Shown: one piece after another, positions 1 to 11,412 of the stretch | Layout of the letters: every line of letters begins with the position of its first letter | How positions within the stretch are numbered: position 1 is the stretch's first letter | Origin: Juglans regia | Taxonomy: Eukaryota > Streptophyta > Magnoliopsida > Fagales > Juglandaceae | DNA: 64,000 nt | Direction of reading: 5' to 3' | NCBI RefSeq assembly: GCF_001411555.2 | Contig: NW_023361359.1 | Location: 310,001 to 374,000, forward strand | The notes under the pieces: generated by a model | Databases searched by the model: none | What the model was told of the DNA's origin: nothing | Seen by the model: the letters and a program-made list of their open reading frames with translations, nothing else | Made by a program: the position numbers and the translations under genes

Positions 1-307
1 AAAAGAAATGAGGTCCAATCCAACGGAAACGATTTTAAAACCACAAATTAAATAAAATAATTTAAACGTAATGGTAAAGTCAAATTGAAATAATTAAATC
101 TCACAGTAATGAAATAAATATTAAAAGTAATTTAAATGCATAACAATAAATAAATATTAAGAAAGCACATAAAAATAATTTTCACCAAATTAAAAATCCT
201 AAAAATAACCCAATTAAAAATCCAATAATTTTAAAATAAGAGAATAAATTTTGAATCCATAAAAATAATTCATTCAATAAAAATACACTAAAATACGGGG
301 TGTTACA
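1..307 (-). mobile_element. Terminus of an LTR inserted in the Athila element
   Basis: This very AT-rich stretch stops at GGGGTGTTACA, and the Athila integrase reading starts on the next base. Read on the minus strand it begins TGTAACACCCCGTATTTTAG, a typical start of a plant Ty3/gypsy LTR, so I take it as the first 307 bases of a reverse-strand LTR. The other end lies outside the window, so neither the target duplication nor the type of element can be determined. No coding is seen. Confidence 0.6.
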
Positions 308-729
308 CAAATGGTTGGCAACATTTCTAAGGAAAATGAGATGCCTTTAAACAATATTTTAGTGATTGAGATATTTGATGTTTGAGGTATAGATTTCATG
401 GGTCCTTTTCCATCCTCATATTCTAATAAATTTATTTTGGTTGCTGTAGATTATGTCTCCAAATGGGTGGAAGCGGTCGCCTTGTCAACCACTGATGCGA
501 GGGTCGTAGTGAATGTCCTGCGGAAGAACATTTTCTCCCAATTCGGCACTCTGAGGGCCATAATCAGTGATGGTGGCAAGCATCTTCGCAATCGCCAATT
601 TGAAGTGCTACTAACTAAGTATGGAGTTACCCATCATGTGGCAACACCATACCATCCTCAAACGAGTGGCTAGGTCGAGGTATCTAATTGGGAGCTGAAG
701 CGCATACTGGAGAAGACCGTGAGTATCTG
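308..729 (+). pseudogene. Athila-type integrase, N-terminal part of core (interrupted)
   Basis: The translation carries the zinc-finger tail (GNISKENEMPLNNIL) and the start of the DDE core: [11 protein letters not shown], an [14 protein letters not shown] motif, an SDGG context for the second acidic residue, and TPYHPQTSG before the site of the catalytic Glu. The wording is typical of Athila/Tat Ty3/gypsy elements. Integrase joins retroelement DNA to the host chromosome. The frame has a TGA before the core (about 383) and a TAG at 671. Translation runs on to 729, where an LTR of another family interrupts it. The same frame resumes at 12842 after one copy of the 5-bp target duplication. The gene is dead. 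Gag, protease and RT lie outside the window. Confidence 0.9.
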
Positions 730-1024
730 TAAAGCCTGTCCTTGTGGTAGGACTTTTTACAAAATATTTTTAGAAAGGGAGACGGGGATTACCGTCCGAT
801 TTAAAACTTTTCACTTGCATACCCAGGGCGCGAGCCTCTACTTTTATAAAATGAAATGTGTTTTAGGATAAAGGAGGTTTACAGCAGAAAACATTAATTT
901 TTACAATAAAAGGCCACTTGTACGTTTACAACTCCTGCCTAGACTTCTGTGCTCTTCCCCATGGACCATGTCCGTCCTGATCATGCAGTTCCTGTGGGGG
1001 GAGGGACATGCATAAAAACTAAAA

Positions 1025-1037
1025 TGAGTCGAAGACT
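1025..1037 (-). promoter_or_regulatory. LTR-end hairpin (family A copy 1)
   Basis: GAGTC and GACTC form a perfect 5-bp inverted repeat with a 3-base loop, followed in the sense direction by ATTTTAG. It lies about 300 bases from the sense 3' end of the LTR. The equivalent position in the other LTR families here also holds a hairpin. The function is unknown; RNA 3'-end formation is a guess. Confidence 0.5.
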
Positions 1038-1558
1038 CGTAAGCATTACTTCATACAGTTAAAATATAGTAACATAGGTTTTCATTCATGCAGTCATCAT
1101 TCATACATATTATTACGTGCATGCATACGTGTCATACGTGTCATACGTGCGTTCATTTGAAAACATCACTGGATGGGGTTTTTCTCTTCTAAACATGGGC
1201 TTTCTTTTGACAAAACGTTTCTGTAACACCCCGTTTCCGTAGGATAGAGATGTTATTAACATTTATAACATAGTGCCCGGTAAAGAGATTCATATCCTGA
1301 AATACCTTATTTATTGAAATTCATCAAAACGTTAAAACTGAATTGAACATGATTGTTTTAACAACTGAACGTAAAATAAAAGAACATAAACTAATCTTAT
1401 GAATGAAATAAAAATGAATCTAATTCTTGTGTGAATATCACTTATTCATTCCTAAGTCTTTGTACTAGATCTATTCCTGGGAATCCAGCTCTACATCATC
1501 ACAGACATCATCTGCGAGAATTAGACATGGAAGAAAACAAGAAGAAAAACAAACAAAA

Positions 1559-1573
1559 TGAGTCGAATACTCA
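1559..1573 (-). promoter_or_regulatory. LTR-end hairpin (family B)
   Basis: TGAGT and ACTCA flank a 5-base loop (sense strand minus), preceded by CTTAC. It occupies the same relative place as the hairpins of the other LTR families. Confidence 0.5.
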
Positions 1574-1830
1574 GTAAGTAGCATATCATACCGTAAAATA
1601 TAATTTTTGCCTAATATGCAATTAATTTCTATGAGACTCTTCAAAACAAACCTACAACTTCATAGATTACAATCAAACACGTAACATGACTTTCTGAAGG
1701 ATTTTACATACGTATATCGTCACAGACTCACATAGCAAATGTTTTAATCATTAACCAAAAGCGGAAGCATACATAATCGTGGCAAACATGTAATCGTGAA
1801 TGCATAATATCTTATTTATCTTGTCTTATC

Positions 1831-2783
1831 ATGGAGTGAAACACGCTTGGGTTCGTGTTTCACTTAACTTGCATAACATGGAGTGAAACACGCTTGGGTC
1901 CGTGTTTCACTTAACTTGTTATGTTTCACTTAACTTGCATAACATGGAGTGAAACACGCTTGGGTCCGTGTTTCACTTAACTTGGATAACATGATGTGAA
2001 ACACGCTTGGGTCCATGTTTCACTTAACTTGGATAACATGATGTGAAACACGCTTGGGTCCGTGTTTCACTTAACTTAGATAACATGATGTGAAACACGC
2101 TTGGATCCGTGTTTCACTTAACTTGCATAACATGGAGTGAAACACGCTTGGGTCTGTGTTTCACTTAACTTGCATAACATGATGTGAAACACGCTTGGAT
2201 CCGTGTTTCACTTAACTTGGATAACATGATGTGAAGCACGCTTGGATCATTGTTTCACTTAACTTGCATAACATAGAGTGAAACACACTTGGGTCCGTGT
2301 TTCACTTAACTTGCATAACATGGAGTGAAACACACTTGGGTCCGTGTTTCACTTAACTTGGATAACATGATGTGAAACACGCTTGGGTCCGTGTTTCACT
2401 TAACTTGCATAACATGATGTGAAACACGCTAGGGTCCGTGTTTCACTTAACTTGGATAACATGATGTGAAACACGCTTGGATCCGTGTTTCACTTAACTT
2501 GCATAACATGGAGTGAAACATGCTTGGGTCCGTGTTTCACTTAACTTGGATAACATGATGTGAAACACGCTTGGATCCGTGTTTCACTTAACTTGCATAA
2601 CATGGAGTGAAACACGCTTGGGTCCGTGTTTCACTTAACTTGCATAACATGGAGTGAAACACGCTTGGGTCCGTGTTTCACTTAACTTGCAAAACATGAT
2701 GTGAAACACGCTTGAGTCCGTGTTTCACTTAACTTGCATAACATGATGTGAAACACGCTTGGGTCCGTGTTTCACTTAACTTA
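1831..2783. repeat. 20-unit, 47-bp tandem array of hairpin-forming repeats
   Basis: About 20 near-identical 47-bp units run head to tail, with a further degenerate unit near 2784-2812. Each unit centres on the inverted repeat GTGAAACACG / CGTGTTTCAC around an 8-base loop (CTTGGGTC), followed by TTAACTTGCATAACATG. Two subtypes, with GGAG or GATG before the stem, are interspersed, which suggests duplication of blocks larger than one unit. Near 1917-1935 one boundary has a partial extra copy of the TTTCACTTAACTTGCATA segment. If the minus strand is transcribed from the box at 3751 the array lies in the transcribed leader. It is not a CRISPR array, because there are no variable spacers. Confidence 0.92.
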
Positions 2784-2839
2784 TGGTTAACCACGCTTGA
2801 GTCCGTGGCACCGTAATATTTCTTAACTTTCTTAATGCA

Positions 2840-3180
2840 TGAAAATTTATTACGTTTTCATGAATATTTCTAACATGGCATATTCTTGTACATGGCATAG
2901 CATAACATGGCATAATATGTCATATTCTTGTACATATCATAGCATAGTATGTCATATTCTTGTACATGGTATAGCATGACATAGCATAACATGACACTTA
3001 CTTATACATGGCATAACATAACATGGTACTTTCTTATACATGGCATAACATAATATGATTTGAATATTTTATGACATTTCATGGCATACATAATCTAAGT
3101 ACTACATGAACATGGCTTGCATAATATGGCTATTCTATTACATGGCATACTTGACTTGAATTACTACATGGATATCTCAT
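2840..3180. repeat. Degenerate CATGGCATA/TTCTTGTACAT short-period repeats
   Basis: Loose repeats of CATGGCATAACATAACATGG and TCATATTCTTGTACATGG follow the 47-bp array within the family B LTR. The period is irregular, and no coding is seen. Confidence 0.6.
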
Positions 3181-3750
3181 TGCTTTCATACAATTTTTAG
3201 TAACATTCAATTAATCAAACAAATTCATTCATTCAAGCATAATCTCATATTCCCTCAAGATCATGAAAGGAATCTAACCTTGGCTTGTCTCTTAGCGTAG
3301 CGTAGATAACCATCATAAGCACATCATATTTTCATACATGACTATAATATTCACAATACGCATACATTTATATAATCATACTATTTACTTCTTAGCGTTA
3401 CTTCCTGATTTCCAACTTGTAGCGCGTTATCGAGGGAAGAAGGCTAAGGTGACGACGGCTCTCGAGTGGCTGTAATCAACCGGCGACGCGACTGGGACCT
3501 TGGAAGGGAGTGCGAGGCAGAGGGAGGTGCCTGGTTGGCGAGTTCTGTGGCTGTCGTGAGGTGATCCGACTCTTCTAGTGGCCAACGGAGGGCGTCGGCG
3601 TGTTCTGTGGTAGTTTTTGGTGAGGTGGTTGATTTGGTATGAAGAGTAGTGCTAGGGTGGCTGTTGGGAAGTGGTTTTCTCTGTCTCCCGAAGCTACTAT
3701 GGTGGCTAGTGTGTGAGAGTTTCATGGTTTTTGCTAAGAGTCTCGTGGGT

Positions 3751-3758
3751 TTTATATA
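3751..3758 (-). promoter_or_regulatory. TATA box candidate of family B LTR
   Basis: TATATAAA on the minus strand, about 290 bases inside the sense 5' end of the LTR, followed by a mixed-composition leader. It is a good match to a plant TATA box by sequence only. Confidence 0.45.
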
Positions 3759-4755
3759 TGAGGGGAAGGAAGCTATCGTGAGTGACCTGGAGGGGTTTAA
3801 GTTTGACTAAACTTTGGAAAACTACTCCCACAAGGAAAGGAACACTTGAGAGGATATTAGAGTTTTGAAGTGTTTGAATTAGAGATAATTTCAATTCAGA
3901 AAACTCCCAGACCAAACAGAAAGATAAAAGAGGCGTATAGTAGAGAAATCCTATTCAAAACAAACTACTACCTCAAAACATATCTATTAAAATAATAACA
4001 ATAACAATAATAATAAAAATCACACTTTTGGACTCGGGTTGTTACAGTTTCTCCCGTCAGTGCCTTCATTTCTTCGAGAATTCGTGCATGCTTACGTGCA
4101 TACGTGCGTTCTTTTGAAAATGTCACTGGACGGGGTTTTTCTTTCAAAAGGCTTTTCCTTTCTTTAAAACTTGTCCCCCTTCATTGCCTTCATTTCTTAA
4201 AGGTTTGTGCATTCGTGCGTTCGTACATGCATGCATACATCCATTCATTCTTATCACTTTCATAAGCCAGTACAAACTGTTGCGCCCCGTGTGTTGGGGT
4301 TAGCGGTGTGACGCCCCCAAATTCTGCTTGGGATCGGACTGACATTTGAAGCGTCGAGACATGCAACACAAGGTTACCTGCCCCCGTTCATGACATATAA
4401 GATGCAATATTCCTAACATGCATCTAGTATTTTGCAATATTCGCAGCGGATAATTTTTTCTTCAGCAATACTATGCACCAAACTGAAATATGCCAAATAC
4501 TTAAAACATACTTCATACATAATGACATACTCAAAAACTGATATCACAACATTAGTCCAAAATGGTTGTGATCAAAAGAGTGATGGAGATTGAACTCTAC
4601 AAATACAAGTAGTAATCTGAGGTAACTACTGTACTAACACCTACATCACATCGTCGCTTAGTTGACCGTTTCCAGTTGGTCTATTCCCGATTCTCCTTCA
4701 GATCCTGTAACAAAATCTACCATTCGGGGGGAATGGTAGTTGGGACTACCACAGT

Positions 4756-4775
4756 GAGATTTGATTACAAATCTC
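4756..4775 (-). promoter_or_regulatory. LTR-end hairpin (family C copy 1)
   Basis: GAGATTTG and CAAATCTC pair perfectly around a 4-base loop. A second stem, TGGTAGT/ACTACCA with a 4-base loop, follows directly in the sense direction (4735-4752 region). Copy 2 keeps both. Confidence 0.6.
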
Positions 4776-4856
4776 AGCAAGTTAACAGGAAACTTCCACA
4801 CAGGTTAATGATGCATGCATGGCAGTAAAAGCATGAATGCATAATCAAATCATAAG

Positions 4857-5150
4857 TAATCATAGCATAACTTGACATACAACATAACATAACTGGCATA
4901 ACTTAAACTGAAACTGAAGCTTAGCATGAACGTGACTTGAAACATAACATGGACTTGAAACATAACATGAACATGAACATGCATAATTTGAACATGAACT
5001 TAAGCATGACATAACATAAATGTGAACTTGGAACATAACGTAACATAAACTTGGAACATATTCTTGTCTCATGGGATTACCATGATTGCATGAACGTAAA
5101 CTTGAACATAACATAACGTGAAACATGACTTGAACTTGGAATCTTATTCA
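4857..5150. repeat. Low-complexity ACATAAC/GTGACTTG tract in family C
   Basis: A short-word tract built from AACATAACATG, ACTTGAAC and similar words. It recurs at 5640-6060 and at the matching places in copy 2 (19725-19945 and 20390-20760). It keeps minus-strand frames open by composition and shows no protein features. Confidence 0.7.
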
Positions 5151-5267
5151 ATAGACTTAATCATTAAAGTGACCATATGGGTGCTACACAGGTCCCCTTG
5201 AGCCGTGTGTCCCTGCCGATTACCGCATCACATCACAGGTTTCTATACCAGCTGTGAGTGCGTTAAT

Positions 5268-5436
5268 ACGTACTCCACAGTTGTTGTGGCCCCACGTATT
5301 CTACGTGTCACAATTGCTGTGTCTCACGTAGTGTATGCTCCACAGTTGTTGTGGCCCCATACTTCATGCTCCACAGTTGTTGTGGCCCCATGACTTATCT
5401 GTTTGTGCCACACTTGCTGTGGACACACGTAACATA
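5268..5436. repeat. Hairpin cluster CCACA-GTTGT-TGTGG in family C copy 1
   Basis: Three copies of CCACAGTTGTTGTGG (5-bp stem, 5-base loop) plus the variants CACAATTGCTGTG and CCACACTTGCTGTGG lie within 170 bases, linked by CCCCAT and CACGTA words. Copy 2 has one unit fewer (20070-20197), so the cluster changes in copy number. Confidence 0.75.
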
Positions 5437-5639
5437 ATGTGTGGCACCATCGGCGTTAGTGCCTGGCGCGCTCCGGTGACCAGCTAATTAGGCCCCATTC
5501 GCAACCTGTTGACTGTACTTCGTCAACCCAGGGAATTTCACACCTATTTAGACACTCCAGCGTGAACAAAGGAGTTCCACTAGGATATTACCCCATCCTA
5601 GCGCTTAGGGTCGTGATTGACATGAATGACTTAACTGGC

Positions 5640-6060
5640 AGACATGACATTTCGTAACGTGACGTAACATGAACTTGATATAAAAGACAGAAATCTTGAC
5701 GTAACATAACGTGACATGAGCGTAGGACGACAGACATGACATACTTCGAGACATAAATGTAACAGAGAACATTTCATAACACATCATACATGTAACATGC
5801 AACATTTCGTAACATGGCATACCATATAACAGACAACATTTCTTAACATGGCGTAACATGTGACAATGAATATTACATGACAAGAAATACATGTAACAGA
5901 TGGCATACTTAACTTAACATGACATACTTGCAATGTATAGCATGTATAGCAATACGTGACAGAATATCTTGTGTAACAGATGAATAATTCATGACAGAAT
6001 AAATTCTGTGTAACAGATAAATATGTAATAACTTGGCATGGCACATATGATAACATGCAT
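5640..6060. repeat. Low-complexity CATAACATGACA tract in family C
   Basis: A run of words such as AACATGGCATAACATG, GTAACAGA and ATTTCTTAACATGG. It matches 20390-20760 in copy 2. No coding is supported. Confidence 0.65.
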
Positions 6061-9000
6061 ACATACAATTTAGTTCCCTTACTTATCACACATACACATT
6101 AAATTGATAGTAAGTTAAAAGCTAACTTACCTCGATCTTCGCGCTTCGAGACAAAACTCAAGTGCGATCACGGGAAACTGAAAGTAGTGATTTCTAAAAA
6201 TTAGAACTTAATTACTAACAATTAGGAATATGGAAAAATATCAACTTAGAGTAAAATTACCATTTTACCCTCTACATGTGGGAAAATGACCATTTTACCC
6301 CTAACATAAGGATTTTGCATCCTAACTCCAAAAATCACCAAAATTTACATACCTTATGTAAATTTTGTCCTAAGCTCAAATATCAATTCAGAAAAATTTA
6401 AAACTAAACACAACCATCAAAACTCTATATGGCCGAAACTTACAAGGCTATTTCCTTTGCTTTTTGTTGTAATTCTTTCAAATCTCAAAACTCATGATTA
6501 AACCAAAATTGTTCTTCTACTACACTCATAACATATTCTTAAGAATAATCATGTTTTGAATCATGAACAAAAGTAATCAAAATCACTAAAACCATACTTG
6601 AACTTTTTGGTTTCTCTTCAAAGTTCAAAACAGAATTTTGTTTCTAACTTGTTTTGATCAACCTCTTGATCCATGACTTATAAAGAAGTGATCTTCAAAC
6701 CAAAACATCACATGGTTCAAAAAGGTATCCTAAAACAGATCCAAGCTTCAAACTCAAGATCACATGGGTAAACATCAACCAAAACATAAATTTAGCCAAG
6801 AACATCATCACTTTGGCCTAACCGAATATCTCCTTGCATAAAATTTCATATGTTCGAAACTAACTTCAAATATCTTCAAAATAACATTCTAACATGTATA
6901 TAAGATGCTTAGGATCTTCCAATAAAAATATCAAAGCCATTGGAATAAGATTAAACCATAAAAGATTTAAACTTTCTCAAAACAGAAACTGTTTTTCCTC
7001 TTCCAGTTTCTAAGTTTCTAGACCTAAGAAAATATTTCACTAAAACTTTTAATCATGCAACAAATCCTCAACCAATAATCATATACACATGTTAACAGTA
7101 CTCCATAAAAATTTCGGACCAAGATCTATTCATTAGCTTGGTCAAAAACTCCAAAATATAACACACTCTCCAGTTTATCGCCCAGAATGACCTTTTTGGG
7201 GTCTCAAAAACTTTTGACCAACCAAATGATCTCCAAATGGAACGAATAAGGTATCCACGTAAACTAGACGCCAAAAGAAAGAACTTTCATGAAGGAAGCT
7301 TTGCGAGAAAACACTCACAAAATCTTCGAAACAGGCCTTCAAAAGAGGTACGAAAAACTGTCCGAGAGTGTCTTTTGTGTTTTATGAAGGAAAAGTGTAA
7401 AGGAGAGCTGCTTTTCGTGGGAAGTGGACTGAAGAGCCTCTTACACAAGTTATGGGAAGTGATAGTACTGAAGGAATGGTTGAGTGTTGGCCTTTTCTTC
7501 TCATAAAAATCAGACCAAGATCTTTTCTCAAGGTGGAGTGTGAGAGTGAAAGAGTGAGGTGGCCCTTTGGCTTTGTCTTTCAAGAACCTTCTAGGCCCTT
7601 CTTGTACAGATCTGGCCAGCCAAGTGGGGGTACAAAACTTAGCCATGAAGCAATGCTAATGGTGACCAATTTCGTGGGCCTTAATGGGCCTAAACCGAAT
7701 GGGCCTAAATTTTGGGGTATAAAGAGGGTTTGGGTTGCTATCAAGCCCAAATCCAATATCACTTGGCCCAATCAATTTTTCAAGGTTAACAAGGTTGGAT
7801 AATGATGTTCTAACACAAATATGAAGGATTAATAGCATGTGGAAGTGATTTAATCAAGTGATTAAACACAATGCTAGAAATCGGATTAGAAAGGGTTTAG
7901 AGGCCAACTTTAGGCTTTTGGAGAAACCGTTTAGGGTTTCAATTTCAACAAAGCTTTTGGGCTTTCAATTGGATTTCCACTATTTAGGATTTTACTAGGA
8001 TGGAAATCCTCTTTGGTCTGGCACAATTTGATTGATCAGACGAAACAAAGTTTGCTTAGGTGGCATGATCTCACACCTTGACTCCTTCAAATCCAACAAA
8101 CGTTCCTCAAGGTGCCAAGTGTCTAATTTTATTCACTAAGTGTGGCTAAAATCTTGTCAAGTATCCAAATAAAATTTCTCTAATCTAATTTGGACATTCC
8201 ACACTGTGATTTTGAAACACTGCAATTGGTGCGCTTATCGAGGTTACTATTCACTCCAAAAAAGTGAATCATAAACTTAACACTAAAAAATTCCTAAATA
8301 TTCATATTAACCTACAGTGAAAATCGTTTACCGAAATTCAACCTCGAAGTACCCCTAAAAATAATTTCACAATTTTCAACAGACGTTTCGTCCGGAATTT
8401 TGAAAATAGGATATTGTGCCATAAAATTCTAAATAATCCACTGAGTCTAATGGCGTGGACCATAATGCATTCTGACACTTCTAACCACCTCAAATAAATA
8501 AAACTCATATTTCTAGCACCATAGTGAGTGATAACACTGACTATGTTGATAGACTAAAACCTATGCGATTGGTCGATTCATAAAAACTTATGGGGTTTTT
8601 ACGAGATTCCTAAAGTCAATAGAAATTCCACCAATGAATTTCTAGCGGGTTGTTACAAGCGGTCTTCCTTTGGATCCGGACTCTGCCCGTGGCCACGGGT
8701 TGGGAATCCCTTTTCAGTCAGGGGCAGCAATGGGTGCACTACCAGTACTACTTACCCGACATTGCAATATGCCCATTCATTGGTACCCTTTTCATTCATT
8801 CATGTGGTCGTTACGTATCTTCATACATTTCATGCTTTCACGTCTTTCTTGCTTTTCATTCATTCGTTCATGTTAGCTCGAAAGAACTGTAGCTTTCATT
8901 CAGTTCATTCTTTCATTTAACAGTCCTTTCATGAGAAAACATTCATTTTCATGAGAAAGCATCATTTGGGGCGTAAGCCCGAAAATTGTCTTTCCTTTTT

Positions 9001-10756
9001 CAGTTCATTTCAGTCCTATCCTTCATTTAACAGTTCGTTCGTGAAAAACGTCATTTAAGAACATACATGGGCTTAAACATCAACTTTCGTGGCATCCATA
9101 AGCATCACCTTGAACGTCGTCTCCCATGGCGTCCACAAGCATCACCTCGTGGTGCACATGAAAGCGTCGGTTCGTAGGATCCATAAAAGCATCTGTTTTC
9201 ATGCCTTTCATGCATTTTCATCAGTTTATGGATTTTCTTAGAAAATACATACAATAGATACAGCGTATAGTCATCCATTCACATGTGTACAATTAATACT
9301 TAGGGTGCATAAAAAGGGGTTGCCAAGGAGGGGCCGTACATACTTATACCTTTGAACACTTAGCAATTTCTTTCGTAAAACGTCTTTTGTTTATTTTCGT
9401 AAGCATCTTAAAGGAAAAGTGTTTCTTGTATCTTGGAAAACTCTAGAAGAGTATGAACGTAACACTTACCTGGACTCTATGCTACTTGCATATCATGCAG
9501 TCCATTTATGTGCTTGTCAGATGGCAACCTACATGCATACACATACCTTAGCATCATTTTCTATCTAATGCATAAGCAACTTAAACTAGAAATAGAACTA
9601 TGCTTCACTTGGAACACTCTCCTGCTATCCCATGCACTTACATGCCTTTTACTATGCTAAACCCTTCGGGGACCACTTACGGTCACCACATCTTCCAACT
9701 CAAAGTCTTGCATCGAGTGCTCATCCACTAAAGTGAACCCATGATTCACCTTAGGATTAAGATACTAAGATATTCGTCTTACTCTTTTTATTGACCACAT
9801 TCCGACGCATGATTCCAACCGATGTACTCACGCATCCCAATCCTAACAATACGCCCGTCACTACCTTCATGCATCTTAGCCCACACTAAATCCTCATTCC
9901 CATCCATACAAGTCACACGGCTCTAAGCCAACTCTGAGGCTTAAGCACCATGTAACTGTGCTAAGGACAGATTACCCATTACATATGGTGAATCTGTCTG
10001 GCACATTTGTCTAACTAGATTACACATGTACCTTACCCCTTTATCACCTAAGATCAACATATGACACGTTGATCACCTGCTTGTGTAAACAAGCACCATA
10101 CTCTGATATCAACCTTCTCTTAACCCGGCTAGCATGACTCTTTACGCTACCCGTCCCTTTTGACAGTTCATCCCAACACTTAACACGACAAGACCCATTC
10201 ACAACTACACCTTAGGTCACGTCATATAGCTCGAGACGACACCCAAGCTACACCATGACCATGTCGCGTTACCCAACATCCCACTACGTCATTCTTATAT
10301 CAGCCCTTAACTCATCACGAGTACAGTTCCTCACGTACTCCTATCACATCGTGACATTTCATCACGTTCCCATTACGCCATTCCTACACTCTAACACTTC
10401 ACCCATCATAAGCATGACTGCCAATAACCACGTCACTTCGTGACGTTGCCCAGTCATGCTTTCGCTGCGTACTCTTACACTTGTTCCGCTACTTCGCCCA
10501 TCACAAGCACGACTGTCAATAGTCATGTCACTTCGTGACATTCCCCAGTCATCCTTCCGCTATGCACTCTTACACTTGCTCTACTACTTCACGCATACTT
10601 CTAGCCATAAGTCCATCACGGTGACACTTGCCACCTCAGACTACAGGCTACGCCATAACTATTTCAGGACATTGTTCCACAGTTCCCGACACTACCTATC
10701 ACGTTCCACACCCATCAATCACATAATCATCCTTATCTCTATGACACGCCACACGG

Positions 10757-11160
10757 AGTGTCGCTGTCATGTGGAGTACACTCCACATATATTCTCTTCA
10801 CATATGCCACATCACCAATATGGCATACCCGCCATATGGTGCATCACTATACCACATGGAGTACAGTCCACGTGTACTCATCCCATTTCACAATACACCA
10901 AGAGGGTATATTTTACATATACTCTCATTGTCTCACACTACGCCACATTACCAGTATGGCATACCCGCCATATGGTGCATCAATCCACCACATGGAGTAC
11001 ACTCCACGTGTACTCCCTTTACACGCACTACGCCACAAAGTACACTCCACTTGTACTCATCCCGTTCCACAATATGCCATCAGGGTATATTTTACATATA
11101 CTCTCATTGTCTCACACTACGCCACACACAGAGTACACTCAACGTGTACTGTTCCCATTC
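10757..11160. repeat. Hairpin-bearing tandem repeats in family A LTR
   Basis: Roughly 170-180-bp units carry three kinds of short perfect inverted repeat: GAGTACAC/GTGTACTC with loop TCCAC (10995-11015), ATATGGC/GCCATAT with loop ATACCC (10818-10837), and GTATAT/ATATAC with loop TTTAC (10916-10932, repeated near 11084-11100). The homologous arm at 27950-28050 holds a reduced version. All three forward frames stay open across this region because stop codons are rare in the CAC/ACT-rich sequence; it does not look like coding. Confidence 0.75.
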
Positions 11161-11412
11161 TACCTACCACAACACTACACCGCGCACTTCCCAATTACGC
11201 CCAACACTTCACCACACACTACACGGCACAGTACATCTCCACCCTACACATATATGCCCAAACCTCACATACGCATCATATCACATCACTTCACCACACT
11301 ACATAGATATGCCCAACACTTCATCACACAGCACCACATCACAATACCACAACTCCACAAATACCAACAACACAGTCCACAACCTAGTCAACTAATCAAT
11401 ATCTAACATAAT

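Larger units (their letters stand above)
1222..4046 (-). mobile_element. Family B solo LTR nested in family A
   Basis: It starts TGTAACACCCCG, ends GGGTTGTTACA, and is flanked by GTTTC at 1217-1221 and 4047-4051. The homologous arm near 26090 is uninterrupted at this point, which confirms the insertion. At 2,825 bp, with no repeated end inside and no gag/pol, it is a solo LTR. The minus strand is taken as sense because a TATATAAA box sits 289 bases from that end and the other end resembles the 3' ends of Ty3/gypsy LTRs (GGGGTGTTACA). A tandem array of 47-bp units occupies about a third of it. Small open frames at 3444-3915 show no recognisable protein features. Confidence 0.88.
4307..8657 (-). 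mobile_element. Family C solo LTR, copy 1, nested in family A
   Basis: It starts TGTGACGCCCCC, ends GGGTTGTTACA, and is flanked by AGCGG at 4302-4306 and 8658-8662. The homologous uninterrupted site is visible at about 26205-26215 (GGGGTTAGCG then ATCTTCC). A second full copy at 19154-23587 has the same ends and a different target duplication, so the 4.35-kb unit is a real mobile unit. There is no gag/pol and no internal repeat of the ends, so it is read as a solo LTR of an unusually long-LTR element. On the minus strand its 3' end (GGGGGCGTCACA) matches family D, so that is taken as the sense strand. Open frames at 7092-7838 are not conserved in copy 2. Confidence 0.88.

Noticed and set aside
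1831..2783. CRISPR-like look of the regular 47-bp array
   Set aside because: Units abut with no variable spacers, lie in a plant LTR, and no cas genes are present.
4860..6089. Minus-strand Cys/His/Met-rich frames resembling small secreted peptides
   Set aside because: They arise from translation of the ACATAACATGA low-complexity tract and change with indels in copy 2.
7092..7838. Frames up to 119 codons on both strands
   Set aside because: Inside family C LTR; copy 2 does not preserve them.
10255..11406. Long overlapping open frames (316, 208 and 182 codons) in all three forward frames
   Set aside because: All three frames are open at once because the CAC/ACT-rich sequence lacks stops; products are His/Tyr/Thr-rich strings, not conserved in the homologous arm, and the region is LTR sequence.
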